This document shows, one piece after another, positions 17,436-26,172 of a DNA stretch of 64,000 bases. The notes beneath the pieces were generated by a model. It was not told the DNA's origin. It worked only from the letters and a program-made list of their open reading frames with translations, and ran no database searches. Each line of letters begins with the position of its first letter. Position 1 is the stretch's first letter. This stretch comes from Thalassolituus maritimus (GTDB lineage: Bacteria; Pseudomonadota; Gammaproteobacteria; Pseudomonadales; Oceanobacteraceae). Made by a program: the position numbers and the translations under genes. The stretch spans positions 1 through 64,000 of the forward strand of contig CAJWBH010000008.1 of NCBI GenBank assembly GCA_913019975.1, in the 5' to 3' direction.

Positions 17436-18377
17436 ATGCAGATAGGTAAACGCGAAGAATTCGACCTTAACGAAATGGCTATCTTCGTTCATGTTGTGGA
17501 GGCGGGCAGTTTTACTGGCGCTGCGCGCCACCTGGGTCTACCCAAGTCGACTGTCAGCCGCAAGATTACTCAACTCGAAGAACGTCTCGGTGTACGCCTG
17601 ATTCAGCGCACAACGCGGAGTCTGCGGCTTACTGACACAGGTAATGCTTATTACAACCAGTGCGCACGCATCCTGGGCGAAATTGAAGAAGCCAACATCG
17701 CGGTCACGCGTATGCAGAGCACGCCAACGGGCACTCTTCGTATTACGGCGCCTGTTCTGTTCGGCTCAACTGTACTTTCCGGACTAATTGCAGATTACTG
17801 TGACCAGCATCCTCAGGTGACTGTGGATATGGTGCTCAGCGACCAGAAGCTCGATCTGGTTCAGGACGGTATTGATGTTGCCTTCCGGGTCGGTACCCTC
17901 GAAGACTCTTCGCTGATTGGCAGACACCTTGGTGATGTGCGTTCAATTCTTTGTGTCAGCAGTGATTATGTGAAGAAGCACGGCGAACCTAAACACCCGG
18001 ATACACTGGGTGAGCACGAGCTGATGACGCTTTCACAATGGCCGAGCTGGCAGCTCTGTGGGCCGTCTGGCCAGACGCACAGTCACAACGTACATGCCCG
18101 TATTCAGGTGAATGACTTTGCCAGCCTGTACACCCTGGCACTGTCGGGTGCAGGCATTGCTCCGCTGCCGACTTTAATTGCAGCGCCAGCAATTCGCGCA
18201 GGCTCACTCGTTCAGGTATTACCTGAATGGCCTTTCGAAGCCAGCCCGATTCATGCACTCTATCCAAGCAACCGCCACCTTTCTGCGAAGGTGCGCAGTT
18301 TCGTAGAATTCGTTATTGAATCCGTCCGCCCTACCCCACCGTGGGAAGTCGGACACGACATTGCACGCTCCGAATAG
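17436..18377 (+). CDS. LysR-family transcriptional regulator
   Basis: An N-terminal winged helix is clear (MAIFVHVVEAGSFTGAARHLGLPKSTVSRKITQLEERLGVRLIQRTTR), followed by the two-lobed effector domain with PTGTLRITAPVLFGS. This is the CrgA/DsdC-like subgroup common in proteobacteria. Its target is not evident: it is on the same strand as the receptor upstream and there is no divergent gene. AAGGAAC lies upstream of the ATG. Confidence 0.92.
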   Translation: MQIGKREEFDLNEMAIFVHVVEAGSFTGAARHLGLPKSTVSRKITQLEERLGVRLIQRTTRSLRLTDTGNAYYNQCARILGEIEEANIAVTRMQSTPTGTLRITAPVLFGSTVLSGLIADYCDQHPQVTVDMVLSDQKLDLVQDGIDVAFRVGTLEDSSLIGRHLGDVRSILCVSSDYVKKHGEPKHPDTLGEHELMTLSQWPSWQLCGPSGQTHSHNVHARIQVNDFASLYTLALSGAGIAPLPTLIAAPAIRAGSLVQVLPEWPFEASPIHALYPSNRHLSAKVRSFVEFVIESVRPTPPWEVGHDIARSE

Positions 18378-18395
18378 TAATTACGAGGTTCAGGG

Positions 18396-19265
18396 ATGAA
18401 AACTGTTCTGCTGAGTAAGACCGCAACCATCATCACAGCCGCCCTGCTGGCGGCGTGCTCACCAGAGGCTACCGAGACGGAAGAGGCCGACAAGGCGAAG
18501 GTACTGACCAAGCAGACCACGACTTCTGCCGATACCGATGCAAAACCTAAGGTTGCGCCGACGCGCTCCGCCGCAGATCTCGCTCGGGATCAGTACAGAC
18601 ACCCTGCTGAAACCCTAATGTTCTTTGAGGTTGAGCCTTCTCACACCGTTGTTGAGTTATGGCCGGGTGGCGGCTGGTATACGGCCATACTGGCACCGTA
18701 TCTTAAACAGAACGGTCAGTTGATTGCAGCGCATTTCCCGGCTGACAGTGAAATCAGTTTTTTCCAGAAAAGCCGTGCCGCATTTAATAAGCGCTTCCTG
18801 CTGCAACCTGAGCTTTATGGCAATATTTATGTCACTGAACTGGCGCCGCCGCAGAAGCTTACAATTGCCCAAGCCGGAGAAGCAGATCGTGTGCTGACGT
18901 TCCGTAACGTGCATAACTGGATGCGTAACCGCCAGGAACAGGCGGTTTTCGATGAAGCCTACCGGGTGTTGAAACAAGGTGGAATTTTAGGGGTTGTCGA
19001 GCACCGCGCTCCAGACTCATTTTCCCGCGAAGAGATGGTAGAAACCGGATATGTCACTGAATCCTATGTGACTCAACTCGCGATTAACGCAGGTTTTGTT
19101 CCAGATGGTCATTCTGAAATCAACGCCAATCCGAAGGACACCCGGAATCATGCTCATGGCGTATGGTCTTTGCCGCCGACATTACGGGGTGGCGACATTA
19201 ACCGGGCTGAATTTCTCGCCATTGGCGAAAGCGATCGTATGACGCTTAAGTTCAGAAAACCCTGA
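18396..19265 (+). CDS. Predicted lipoprotein methyltransferase (COG4798-like)
   Basis: A signal sequence ends in the lipobox LLAAC (Cys22), followed by an acidic linker. The folded part contains VVELWPGGGWYTAILAPYL, a variant of SAM-binding motif I, and LTFRNVHNWMRN. This matches COG4798 'predicted methyltransferase' proteins, which are exported, so whether SAM is ever available to them is unclear. It lies 18 bases behind the LysR gene and is probably cotranscribed. The 289 aa are normal for the family. Confidence 0.8.
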   Translation: MKTVLLSKTATIITAALLAACSPEATETEEADKAKVLTKQTTTSADTDAKPKVAPTRSAADLARDQYRHPAETLMFFEVEPSHTVVELWPGGGWYTAILAPYLKQNGQLIAAHFPADSEISFFQKSRAAFNKRFLLQPELYGNIYVTELAPPQKLTIAQAGEADRVLTFRNVHNWMRNRQEQAVFDEAYRVLKQGGILGVVEHRAPDSFSREEMVETGYVTESYVTQLAINAGFVPDGHSEINANPKDTRNHAHGVWSLPPTLRGGDINRAEFLAIGESDRMTLKFRKP

Positions 19266-19279
19266 ACCGAAAAGCAGGC

Positions 19280-19897
19280 TCATAGCTCGACGCCGTCCAT
19301 GCCGATCATGGTCACCCAATGTTTGTTGTCGTGGTCGGTGTCCACGCGCAAGCGCAACATACCTGCGTATGGAATGCCAAGCCGGTTCATCGCTTCCGGT
19401 GCCAGAGACAAGAGGTGCTGAGCCAGTACCCGCATCACACCACCGTGCGTCACGATCAATATTTGCTGGCCAGCATGTTGTTCAAGAACATGTTGCCATC
19501 CTTCCAGTACCCGCGATTGCAACTTGCCTACAGGCTCCCCTCCCGGGGCGCAGAAGTTCATCGGGTCTTCCCAGAGTTGGCGGACATGGGTCTGCTCAGC
19601 TGACATGATCTCTTTAATGGGAACATTCTCCCACGCTCCATAATCAATCTCAGCCCAGCGCTCATCGATGTGCAAAGTTAAACCGGATTGCCCAGCGACC
19701 CGCTCTGCGCTTTCACTGCAGCGACTCAACGGAGAGGACACCACGCGCTGCCAGTCACCGGGATTTCGCTCCAGCCTTTGCTGAAACTGACGACGGCCGT
19801 TGTCTGTCAGGCGGTGATCGGTGCGGCCACGAAATACCTCGCCACCCTCGGGCTCACCGTGACGAATAACGTCAAGGAACGTGACTATACTGCTCAT
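19280..19897 (-). CDS. Histidine phosphatase family protein (CobC/phosphoglycerate mutase-like)
   Basis: The RHGE motif (VIRHGEPEGG) supplies the phosphorylated histidine, and VSSPLSRCSESA and VTHGGVMRVL complete the active site. The pattern resembles alpha-ribazole phosphatase (CobC), but no cobalamin genes lie adjacent, so substrate is uncertain. The 205 aa are normal. It converges with the methyltransferase upstream of it on the plus strand, with only 14 bases between the stops. Confidence 0.85.
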   Translation of the reverse strand: MSSIVTFLDVIRHGEPEGGEVFRGRTDHRLTDNGRRQFQQRLERNPGDWQRVVSSPLSRCSESAERVAGQSGLTLHIDERWAEIDYGAWENVPIKEIMSAEQTHVRQLWEDPMNFCAPGGEPVGKLQSRVLEGWQHVLEQHAGQQILIVTHGGVMRVLAQHLLSLAPEAMNRLGIPYAGMLRLRVDTDHDNKHWVTMIGMDGVEL

Positions 19898-19983
19898 TCT
19901 TTATCGGGCTCCGGCGAAGACGCTGTCAGTGTCTAGACTTATGACCACATGGTAACAAATTTACCCGAATCATCTTCAGGAGT

Positions 19984-20331
19984 ATGAACATGAGCGCGCA
20001 ATCATTTGCAGAAATGCGTATGGAGCCACGCTGGCAACTGAAAAGCACCGTCAGCGTGTTCCGCAAAGGAGGCAGCGACTGCCTCGGGTTACTGGTCAAC
20101 TGGTCAAAGAGTGGCTTAATGATATCCAGCTACCAGGCGTTAAAAGAAGGCGAGACGCTTGATGTCGACCTGGTCGACATCCTTCAGGACAACGAACGTC
20201 GTACCGCGCCCTGCCGCATTGAGATCGCCTGGAGTAGAGAACTGAACCCCAGTCTTTACGGCAGCGGCTGTCGTCTGGTCGAAGGGTCCGCAATGTTCGA
20301 CGCAATGATGCAGGACTATTGCGACGACTGA
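19984..20331 (+). CDS. PilZ-domain cyclic-di-GMP-binding protein
   Basis: A single PilZ domain of 115 aa. The RxxxR motif is at residues 12-16 (RMEPR) and the NxSxxG motif at 38-43 (NWSKSG), so both c-di-GMP contact motifs are intact. Single-domain PilZ proteins adjust motility, pili or secretion through partner proteins. It is not next to the pilus genes, which start 5.5 kb further on. An alternative start is the second Met at 19990. Confidence 0.85.
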   Translation: MNMSAQSFAEMRMEPRWQLKSTVSVFRKGGSDCLGLLVNWSKSGLMISSYQALKEGETLDVDLVDILQDNERRTAPCRIEIAWSRELNPSLYGSGCRLVEGSAMFDAMMQDYCDD

Positions 20332-20376
20332 GCAGCATCGTACACTGTCCTGACATTCTCACTCGACAGGACAGCC

Positions 20377-21294
20377 ATGCTGCAGTTTGGCATAGATCTC
20401 GGTGGTACCAAGACAGAAATCATCGCTTTAGATCCGAGCGGTAAAGAACTCCTGCGCCGCCGTAAACCTACCCCCCGCGATTGCTACGATGCAATCCTTA
20501 ACAACATCCTGAGCCTGGTGAATGATGCTGCATCTGAACTTGCTCAACCCTACACTCTTGGGCTGGGTATCCCCGGCGCGCTTTCGTATCAGACTGGACT
20601 GGTAAAGAATGCCAATACCACCTGCTTGATTGGCAAAGATCTCAAAGGCGATTTAGAACGCGCCCTTGAGCAGCCTGTCGTTATCGCCAACGATGCCGAT
20701 TGCCTGGCCCTGTCGGAAGCTACCGATGGCGCAGGTGCCGGCTTCCCTACTGTATTTGCTGTGATTGTGGGTACTGGATGCGGCGGAGGCTGGGTTGTCA
20801 GAGGCAGCCTGGTATCCGGGCCAAATGCGATTTCTGGAGAATGGGGGCACAACCCTCTCCCGTGGCGCGAAGATTCAGATGCGGTGCTGAACTGCTACTG
20901 CGGTTTATCCGGCTGTCAGGAGACAATCCTCTCGGGCACCGGCATTCGCTTACAGGCCAGAGAAGAAACCGGTAAAGACCAACCTGCAGAAGTCTGGGTG
21001 GCAGCCGCAGAAGCTGGTGACGAAGAAGCTAAGGGCGTGTTGTTCAGACATCATCGACGGCTGGCGAAAGCACTCGCCGCCGTAATTAACCTGATGGACC
21101 CTCACGTTATCGTGCTTGGTGGTGGCGTCTCGAACATTGCCAGTGTTTACGACGTGGTACCGCAGCTCTGGCAGGAGTGGGTATTCTCTGATTCGGTGGT
21201 CACACCGTTGAGAAAATCGGTTCATGGCGACTCCAGCGGAGTACGCGGTGCCGCCTGGCTGGGCGCTCAGGCGGTACAATCAAGTACAGGCTAA
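20377..21294 (+). CDS. ROK-family sugar kinase (fructokinase Mak/NagK-like)
   Basis: GIDLGGTKTEI at the N-terminus is the ATP-binding phosphate-1 motif, GIPGALS and ANDADCLAL hold the catalytic aspartate, and CYCGLSGCQETILSG is the ROK zinc-binding motif. The EWGHNPLPW segment is typical of Mak and NagK kinases, which act on fructose, mannose or N-acetylglucosamine. No sugar operon is adjacent, so the sugar cannot be chosen. The dispersed repeat at 21310 follows directly. Confidence 0.9.
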   Translation: MLQFGIDLGGTKTEIIALDPSGKELLRRRKPTPRDCYDAILNNILSLVNDAASELAQPYTLGLGIPGALSYQTGLVKNANTTCLIGKDLKGDLERALEQPVVIANDADCLALSEATDGAGAGFPTVFAVIVGTGCGGGWVVRGSLVSGPNAISGEWGHNPLPWREDSDAVLNCYCGLSGCQETILSGTGIRLQAREETGKDQPAEVWVAAAEAGDEEAKGVLFRHHRRLAKALAAVINLMDPHVIVLGGGVSNIASVYDVVPQLWQEWVFSDSVVTPLRKSVHGDSSGVRGAAWLGAQAVQSSTG

Positions 21295-21309
21295 CCGGCT
21301 AAGCGGCTG

Positions 21310-21456
21310 TTAACAGGCCGTTGAAACACGTTTTCGAGGCAGTCAGTGCAAGGCAAAAACAGGCGAAAAGCGGAGTTTATAAGTCATAAATGAGCATTAT
21401 GAGCCTGTTTTTAACGAAGCAATGACAACGCAGATAGTTTTTCAGCAGCCTGTTAG
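21310..21456. repeat. Dispersed intergenic repeat with terminal and internal inverted repeats, copy 1
   Basis: The ends are inverted imperfect copies (TAACAGGCCGTTGAAA left, TTTTTCAGCAGCCTGTTA right). An inner perfect 10-bp pair (AAAAACAGGC at 21355-21364, GCCTGTTTTT at 21403-21412) encloses a core reading AGTTTATAAGTCATAAATGA. The same core recurs inverted at 39.4 kb with a different but again complementary stem. The right end includes the ampE stop codon (21453-21455). It looks like a MITE or structured RNA repeat; no coding capacity is seen. Confidence 0.75.
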
Positions 21457-22325
21457 AGCAGATACCCGCCCACAGTCGCGGCGCCAATAATAACCATCCA
21501 CACCGACAACGAGCGGATATGCAGGCGCTGCCAACGATCAAGTTCGGCAGCGGCCTCTTCAGCACTCTCATCAACCGGGCACGACATAGTAACTGACTGC
21601 CCGGCCAGAGATTCATTTGCTACACGGTAGAGAACATCGGCACTGTGCGTCGTGCGATCCCAAAGGTAAGAATGAAGCACAGGAAATGCGCGCAGAAAGT
21701 CTCCGGCAAGCGCATAGGTTAACCCCAGAAGCCGAACGGGAATCCACTCAATCCAGTGCAGGTAACGCCAGCCCTGTGCATCGCAATGCGTTGCCCGCGC
21801 ATATTGGAGAGAAAACCACGCCAACAGAATCCCGGCAATATCCGCAACCATGTACCAGAAAACCATCAGGAAAAAGAACTCAAACCAACGGTGCAGAAGT
21901 GCCCGGATCACCTGATGATTCATGGTGGTCAGGTCATCGCTGACACGTACTTCCGGCACTGCAAGGTACTGGTCAGCGCAATGATAGGCCCCTTGTGTAT
22001 CGCCCTTTTTTAAGTCACTGCGATAGGCTTCGAGGTGCTTGCCGATACTGATATGCGACAGCACGTATAGCAAGACAAGAATCTTCAGTAACACACTGAG
22101 CAGACCAAAGGCATAGGGATCAGCCAGCAACATCGCCGCCGTAATAGTGACAACCGGAAGAACCACAACAACCGAGTACCTGAAATGGCGATGCCAGTTC
22201 ATAAAGCGTGGCAGCCTTTCTACCTGCTTCAGCCACCAGGCGAAGGTGCGGCTACTGGTGCTGCGATGCGGTAAAGGGAAGCGCTGCTGCCATAATAAGA
22301 CGACAAACAGAACGAGAAACTTCAT
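21453..22325 (-). CDS. ampE: AmpE-family inner-membrane protein
   Basis: The protein matches AmpE in position (directly after ampD) and pattern: several membrane segments, with RSTSSRTFAWWLKQVERLP at the N-terminus, a central acidic DKGA-like helix region and a final hydrophobic segment ending GGYLL. AmpE was linked to beta-lactamase regulation together with AmpD, but its biochemical role is not settled. It starts two bases after the end of ampD. Its stop codon lies within the terminal repeat of the dispersed element at 21310-21456, so the native C-terminus may have been altered slightly. Confidence 0.82.
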   Translation of the reverse strand: MKFLVLFVVLLWQQRFPLPHRSTSSRTFAWWLKQVERLPRFMNWHRHFRYSVVVVLPVVTITAAMLLADPYAFGLLSVLLKILVLLYVLSHISIGKHLEAYRSDLKKGDTQGAYHCADQYLAVPEVRVSDDLTTMNHQVIRALLHRWFEFFFLMVFWYMVADIAGILLAWFSLQYARATHCDAQGWRYLHWIEWIPVRLLGLTYALAGDFLRAFPVLHSYLWDRTTHSADVLYRVANESLAGQSVTMSCPVDESAEEAAAELDRWQRLHIRSLSVWMVIIGAATVGGYLL

Positions 22326-22327
22326 TT

Positions 22328-22894
22328 CTACTCCTCAGGACACCCGTCACCCGTGACCAGCGAGGCACGGTAACGCGTCCAGTCAAAGGCAGGCCCGGGG
22401 TCCGTCTTCCTGCCAGAGGCAATGTCTTCATGCCCGGTTATCCGCTCATCCGTGATCATGCGGTAATGCCGCTTAAGACACTCAGTCACCGCCGTAAGCT
22501 GCTCATACTGAGCATCGCTGTACGGAGCAGTGTCGGTTCCTTCCAGTTCTATTCCTATAGAATAGTCGTTGCAATTATCGCGGCCAGAAAATTGCGACTG
22601 CCCCGCATGCCAGGCGCGATCATCAAAACTTACAAACTGAGTGATCGCCCCGTCGCGCTCGATAAACAGGTGACTCGAGACCTGCAAGTCTGCGATGGTC
22701 TCAAAATAGGGATGTTGCCCCGCATCAAGTTGATTGCAGAAAAAACGTTGCACACAGCCGCTGCCGAATTGCCCAGGTGGCAAACTGATGTTGTGAATCA
22801 CAAGCAGGGAGATATCTCCGACGTCCGGGCGAGGACCAAAATTCGGGGATGGAATCCATTGGGCAGAATCCAGGCGACCATTCGTTATCTTCAT
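22328..22894 (-). CDS. ampD: 1,6-anhydro-N-acetylmuramyl-L-alanine amidase
   Basis: AmpD cleaves the stem peptide from anhydro-muropeptides in the cytoplasm during cell-wall recycling. Its zinc histidines are seen in LLVIHNISLPPG, DRAWHAGQS and ITGHEDIASGRKTDPGPAF, with SIGIELEG as the amidase_2 core. I chose ATG 22894, preceded by TTTGGAAAATA, over the TTG five codons upstream. The resulting 188 aa match the family. It precedes ampE on the same transcript. Confidence 0.95.
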   Translation of the reverse strand: MKITNGRLDSAQWIPSPNFGPRPDVGDISLLVIHNISLPPGQFGSGCVQRFFCNQLDAGQHPYFETIADLQVSSHLFIERDGAITQFVSFDDRAWHAGQSQFSGRDNCNDYSIGIELEGTDTAPYSDAQYEQLTAVTECLKRHYRMITDERITGHEDIASGRKTDPGPAFDWTRYRASLVTGDGCPEE

Positions 22895-22997
22895 TATTTT
22901 CCAAAGCAATCAATGTTGTTCTTCAGCTCTTCAAGTTTGGCATAAACACAGCGGGCCGATATAGTCCGGGGACCAGCGAATATGACAGGAATATAAA

Positions 22998-24350
22998 ATG
23001 GAGTTTCTGAATACTCTCAATGGCATTGTCTGGGGCTGGCCAATGCTGGCTTTAATTGCGCTTACAGGCCTGTTTTTAACTATCGGCCTGAAGGCTTACC
23101 CTATCCGGCATCTGAAAACCGGATTCGTCGAATTATGGCAAGGCAGACATAAACACGGTGAGGGAGAAATCTCTGGCTTCAATGCCCTGATGACCTCACT
23201 CTCGGCAACGATCGGCACAGGCAACATTGCCGGGGTCGCAACGGCTGTCGCTATGGGAGGCCCTGGCGCCATTTTCTGGATGTGGATCATCGCTCTTGTT
23301 GGTATGGCCACGAAGTATTCTGAAGCCGTACTGGCTGTGCGTTTTCGCGAACAGAATGAACAAGGGCACTTTGTCGGTGGGCCCATGTACTACATCCGCA
23401 ACGGCCTTGGGCCTAAGTTCAAGTGGCTTGCGGTCGCCTTTGCTTTCTTCGGTATGCTCGCGGGATTCGGCATTGGTAACGGTGTACAGGCCAACTCGGT
23501 GGCCGACGCCATGTCGCATATCTCACCAGGCGGCACTGGCATTCCTGAATGGGTAACGGGTCTGGTGGTTGCTGCTTTGGTGGGTCTGGTCCTTATCGGA
23601 GGCATCCGCAGAATCTCAGACGTCGCGGGCAAGCTGGTTCCGTTTATGGCGATTACTTACGTGATCGCCGGCGTCGTTCTACTGGGAATCTATGCCAATG
23701 AAATTCCGGCAGCGCTGGAGCTGATCGTTACACACGCCTTCACACCTATTTCGGCCGCGGGAGGCTTCGCAGGCGCCACCGTCTGGGCTGCGATTCGCTT
23801 CGGTGTCGCACGTGGAGTCTTCTCAAACGAAGCTGGCCTTGGTAGCGCTCCTATTGCACACGCTACAGCAACCACAGACAGCCCCGTGCGTCAGGGTACA
23901 ATCGCGATGCTGGGCACCTTTATCGATACTATCATCATATGCACCATTACTGGCCTGGTGATCGTTGCATCCGGTGCCTGGCAAACCGGCGCCTCAGGCG
24001 CTAGCCTGACCGCATCTGCCTTTGACGCCGGGCTCCCGGTGATTGGCCAGTACATAGTCACGCTGGGGCTGGCAGTGTTTGCTTTCACCACCATTATCGG
24101 GTGGTCATTTTATGGCGAACGCTGTACCGAGTACTTATTTGGTATCAAAGCCGTTCCGGTATTCCGGCTTATCTGGGTTGCAGCCATCCCCATTGGTGCG
24201 ACACAAGAGCTGAATGTCGCCTGGCTCATCGCGGATACTCTGAACGCCATGATGGCCCTGCCTAACCTGGTCGCACTGATTCTGCTCAGCCCTGTCGTGT
24301 TCGGCCTTACCCGGGAGTATCTACAAAAAGGTTCCCAGAAAGACCTGTAG
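22998..24350 (+). CDS. Sodium:alanine symporter family protein (AGCS)
   Basis: A 450-residue protein with about eleven membrane segments. The AGCS signature is clear: GTGNIAGVATAVAMGGPGA near residue 75 and ARGVFSNEAGLGSAPIAHA near 275. It imports alanine or glycine with sodium. AGGA is eight bases before the ATG, and the gene is divergent from ampD. Substrate choice between alanine, glycine and related amino acids cannot be made. Confidence 0.93.
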   Translation: MEFLNTLNGIVWGWPMLALIALTGLFLTIGLKAYPIRHLKTGFVELWQGRHKHGEGEISGFNALMTSLSATIGTGNIAGVATAVAMGGPGAIFWMWIIALVGMATKYSEAVLAVRFREQNEQGHFVGGPMYYIRNGLGPKFKWLAVAFAFFGMLAGFGIGNGVQANSVADAMSHISPGGTGIPEWVTGLVVAALVGLVLIGGIRRISDVAGKLVPFMAITYVIAGVVLLGIYANEIPAALELIVTHAFTPISAAGGFAGATVWAAIRFGVARGVFSNEAGLGSAPIAHATATTDSPVRQGTIAMLGTFIDTIIICTITGLVIVASGAWQTGASGASLTASAFDAGLPVIGQYIVTLGLAVFAFTTIIGWSFYGERCTEYLFGIKAVPVFRLIWVAAIPIGATQELNVAWLIADTLNAMMALPNLVALILLSPVVFGLTREYLQKGSQKDL

Positions 24351-24440
24351 TAAACCAGTCGGGCAGTATCAGTTGGGGCGCGACTTCGTGTAGAATCGCG
24401 CCCTCATGATATGAACCCACTCATAGAACGAAGCCCCGCC

Positions 24441-25292
24441 ATGGACCTCACTCAGCATCAGACAGACATCCGCAATGCAGTTACCCGCGCCATTGAAGAA
24501 GACATCGGCACTGGTGATATTACCGCGCAGTTAATACCGGCAGAGCAGAAAAGCCATGCACGTATCATCTCCCGGGAACATGCAGTGATTGCTGGGCAAG
24601 CCTGGGTGACTGAAGTGTTCAGGCAAGTTGATCCAACAGTCGAGGTCGACTGGAAAGTCAAAGACGGCGACGTGGTCGAAGCTGACCAGGTACTGTTTGA
24701 ACTGAAAGGCTCGTCACGCTCACTGTTGAGTGGAGAGCGCTGCGCTCTGAACTTCCTGCAGAGCCTGTCTGGTACGGCAACACTGTGTGAACACTACGCC
24801 TCTCTTGTCGAAGGTACTGGTGTAAAACTACTGGATACCCGTAAAACCATTCCTGGCCTTCGTATCGCACAGAAGTACGCCGTATCCGTTGGCGGATGCT
24901 TTAATCACCGCATTGGTCTCTATGATGCGTTTCTGATCAAAGAAAACCACATCATGGCAGCAGGCAGCATTTCAGACGCTGTACGTCAGGCGCATGACAT
25001 TGCTCCGGGCAAACCAGTGGAAGTTGAAGTGGAAACCATGGCCCAACTGGAAGAAGCGATCGACGCTGGTGCCGACATCATCATGCTGGATAACTTCAGC
25101 CCAGCCGATATGAAAGTCGCTGTCGCTTTCACACGAGAAAAAAGCGCAGGCAATATCAAACTTGAAGCCTCAGGTGGCATCACTAAAGACACTTTGCGCC
25201 ACTATGCAGAAACCGGCGTAGATTATATTTCGATTGGTGCACTCACCAAAGACTGTAAGGCGATTGACCTGTCGATGAGGATGGTTGGCTAA
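24441..25292 (+). CDS. nadC: Nicotinate-nucleotide pyrophosphorylase (carboxylating), quinolinate phosphoribosyltransferase
   Basis: NadC converts quinolinate and PRPP into nicotinate mononucleotide in NAD synthesis. [41 protein letters not shown], and [13 protein letters not shown] followed by LEASGGI are all hallmark segments. I chose the ATG at 24441 (283 aa) because homologues begin close to there; an in-frame ATG at 24411 would add ten residues. Proximity to ampD-ampE and the pilus genes is the order seen in pseudomonads. Confidence 0.95.
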   Translation: MDLTQHQTDIRNAVTRAIEEDIGTGDITAQLIPAEQKSHARIISREHAVIAGQAWVTEVFRQVDPTVEVDWKVKDGDVVEADQVLFELKGSSRSLLSGERCALNFLQSLSGTATLCEHYASLVEGTGVKLLDTRKTIPGLRIAQKYAVSVGGCFNHRIGLYDAFLIKENHIMAAGSISDAVRQAHDIAPGKPVEVEVETMAQLEEAIDAGADIIMLDNFSPADMKVAVAFTREKSAGNIKLEASGGITKDTLRHYAETGVDYISIGALTKDCKAIDLSMRMVG

Positions 25293-25581
25293 GCCATTAC
25301 GCCTCTGTCATTTTGCGCCGCACCTCCCGTAAATGCCCACCAGAGTGACGATAATTGTCACTCTTTGCCAACTTTTTGCGCGTTTTTCGAACAGATATTT
25401 TTATGACGCCAAAAAATGTGACTTAAGCCCGAAAACAGGGCTTGCTGGTCTCAGAGAAGCTTGGCAAACTCCATCCCACAGTCATGATTAATGACAGGTA
25501 AGACCGCCGGAAGGGCCAACCCAAAAAGGACCGGAAAGCAGTCACCCAATAACAAATCTCGAAAGAGAGTGGAGAAGCCCT
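25293..25581 (+). promoter_or_regulatory. Long leader between nadC and the pilin gene
   Basis: The 289-base region has no gene. It holds several inverted repeats: GCCC-GAAAACA-GGGC around 25428-25442, and GTCAT-GATTA-ATGAC around 25481-25495. A weak sigma-54-like GG-N10-GC occurs at 25447-25460, but its flanks match the consensus poorly. GAGAGTGGAGAAG provides the pilA ribosome site. A structured 5' untranslated region is plausible. Confidence 0.4.
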
Positions 25582-26040
25582 ATGAAAAACATGAAAGCAC
25601 AACAAGGTTTTACCTTGATTGAATTGATGATCGTTGTTGCGATCATCGGTATTCTGGCGTCAGTTGCACTGCCTGCGTATCAAGACTATACAAAACGCGC
25701 TCGCTATACAGAAGTGATCAACATGTCTAACGGCGTAAAAACAGCTGTCGAGCTTTGCGCACAAGAGGCTGGAAATGTACTCACAAACTGCGACTCAGCT
25801 TCAGGTGGTGAGGCTGGTGTAGTAGCCGCTGCAACTACAGCAGCTGACAACGCATCTGTTACATCTGTAGGTGTAGTTGACGGCGTAATTACTGTCACCC
25901 CTGTTGCAGGTAATGGCATCCTTGCCACAGACACATTTATTCTTACCCCAGATATTAGTACCAACGGACAGCTTAGCTGGACCAACAATGGCTCTACACC
26001 ATCTGGATGTATAGCGACGGGCGTCTGTAAAGCTAACTAA
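25582..26040 (+). CDS. pilA: Type IV major pilin
   Basis: The class III leader MKNMKAQQG is cut before the phenylalanine of [27 protein letters not shown], a textbook type IVa prepilin with Glu5. The globular part has four cysteines, two in the middle (ELCAQ, TNCDS) and two near the C-terminus (SGC, GVC), so a D-loop disulphide is likely. The central region is rich in Ala, Val and Thr. It is 152 aa. It is followed by a strong terminator and by pilBCD on the same strand. Codon use is more AT-rich than in nadC upstream. Confidence 0.95.
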   Translation: MKNMKAQQGFTLIELMIVVAIIGILASVALPAYQDYTKRARYTEVINMSNGVKTAVELCAQEAGNVLTNCDSASGGEAGVVAAATTAADNASVTSVGVVDGVITVTPVAGNGILATDTFILTPDISTNGQLSWTNNGSTPSGCIATGVCKAN

Positions 26041-26057
26041 TCATTCTTCTATAAGAG

Positions 26058-26082
26058 AACCCGCCACGTGCGGGTTTTTTTT
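26058..26082 (+). terminator. Rho-independent terminator after pilA
   Basis: AACCCGC and GCGGGTT form a 7-bp stem around a five-base loop, followed by a run of T. It separates the highly expressed pilin gene from pilBCD, so pilB probably has its own promoter within 26083-26172. Confidence 0.9.
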
Positions 26083-26172
26083 CGCTTGTGAACAAGCACA
26101 CATTTTGATTTGTAGTTTACCAATACTTCATCTGGTATCTTGGATAGCTAGCATTCGATAACAGGGTTCTCT

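Noticed and set aside
25446-25460. Sigma-54 promoter of pilA
   Set aside because: GG and GC are correctly spaced, but the surrounding bases fit TGGCAC/TTGC poorly, and no sigma-54 regulator gene is near. Listed only as a weak possibility in the leader entry.
25501-25560. GEMM (c-di-GMP-I) riboswitch before pilA
   Set aside because: GGGCCAACC and CCGGAAAGC recall parts of the motif, but the second stem and its receptor are missing before the start codon.
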